This document shows, piece after piece, positions 5,102 through 5,102 of a stretch of 5,102 nucleotides of DNA. Where the stretch lies: assembly GCA_947445495.1 (NCBI GenBank), contig CANFEI010000119.1:1-5102 (forward strand), read 5' to 3'. The stretch is from Alcaligenaceae bacterium. Lineage in GTDB: Bacteria > Pseudomonadota > Gammaproteobacteria > Burkholderiales > Burkholderiaceae. The notes under the pieces are model-generated. The model searched no databases, had not been told where the DNA came from, and saw only the letters and a program-made list of their open reading frames with translations. A program made the translations under genes and the position numbers. How positions within the stretch are numbered: the stretch's first letter is position 1; the number at the start of each line of letters is the position of its first letter.

Positions 5102-5102
5102 C

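Noticed and set aside
1..5102. CRISPR array, tRNA/rRNA, insertion sequence, integron or toxin-antitoxin genes
   Set aside because: No spaced direct repeats, cloverleaf sequence, terminal inverted repeats with target duplications, or matching protein families were seen on either strand.

Overview
This window reads as chromosomal DNA of a betaproteobacterium, most likely Burkholderiales and probably an Alcaligenaceae (Bordetella/Achromobacter-like) lineage of moderate GC. The clues are the metX-metW-ampG gene order, a small Burkholderiales-type lipoprotein beginning C-T-P-E-Y-N-W-R-E after processing, and a proteobacterial type-1 gshA. Genus-level placement is inference. No mobile element, CRISPR array, tRNA or rRNA was seen.

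Layout. Bases 1-2400 hold a tightly packed minus-strand operon read right to left: metX (homoserine O-acyltransferase, 1183-2400), metW (methyltransferase-fold partner, 575-1186) and the first 192 codons of ampG (muropeptide permease, 1-578, cut by the window edge). Both junctions are ATGA overlaps, so the three genes should be co-transcribed and translationally coupled. Between 2404 and 2461, directly upstream of metX on the minus strand, lies a strong match to the SAM-II riboswitch: a GGCGCC/GGCGCC stem enclosing GATTTG and CCGCTTGC, followed by CATAAA and GCTAAAGAAGG, with the metX Shine-Dalgarno as its last segment. A plausible metX promoter sits just upstream. This is the most notable element here: it predicts that S-adenosylmethionine shuts off translation of metX, and through coupling of metW and ampG.

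Divergent from metX, on the plus strand, is a tiny stand-alone LuxR/GerE-type DNA-binding protein (2599-2868, 89 aa) with no sensory domain. Its 3' end overlaps by 26 bp, tail to tail, a minus-strand gene for an uncharacterised outer-membrane-type lipoprotein (2843-3349). An AT-rich divergent intergenic region with a perfect 6-bp dyad and a 21-bp-phased direct repeat separates the lipoprotein gene from gshA (glutamate-cysteine ligase, plus strand, preferred start 3473, end 5044). The last 58 bases contain two short inverted repeats, possibly a terminator or the leader of a next gene.

Functionally the window joins methionine biosynthesis (MetX/MetW, toward homocysteine), glutathione synthesis (GshA, consuming cysteine) and peptidoglycan recycling (AmpG). 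The riboswitch ties the first, and probably the third, to the cell's SAM pool.
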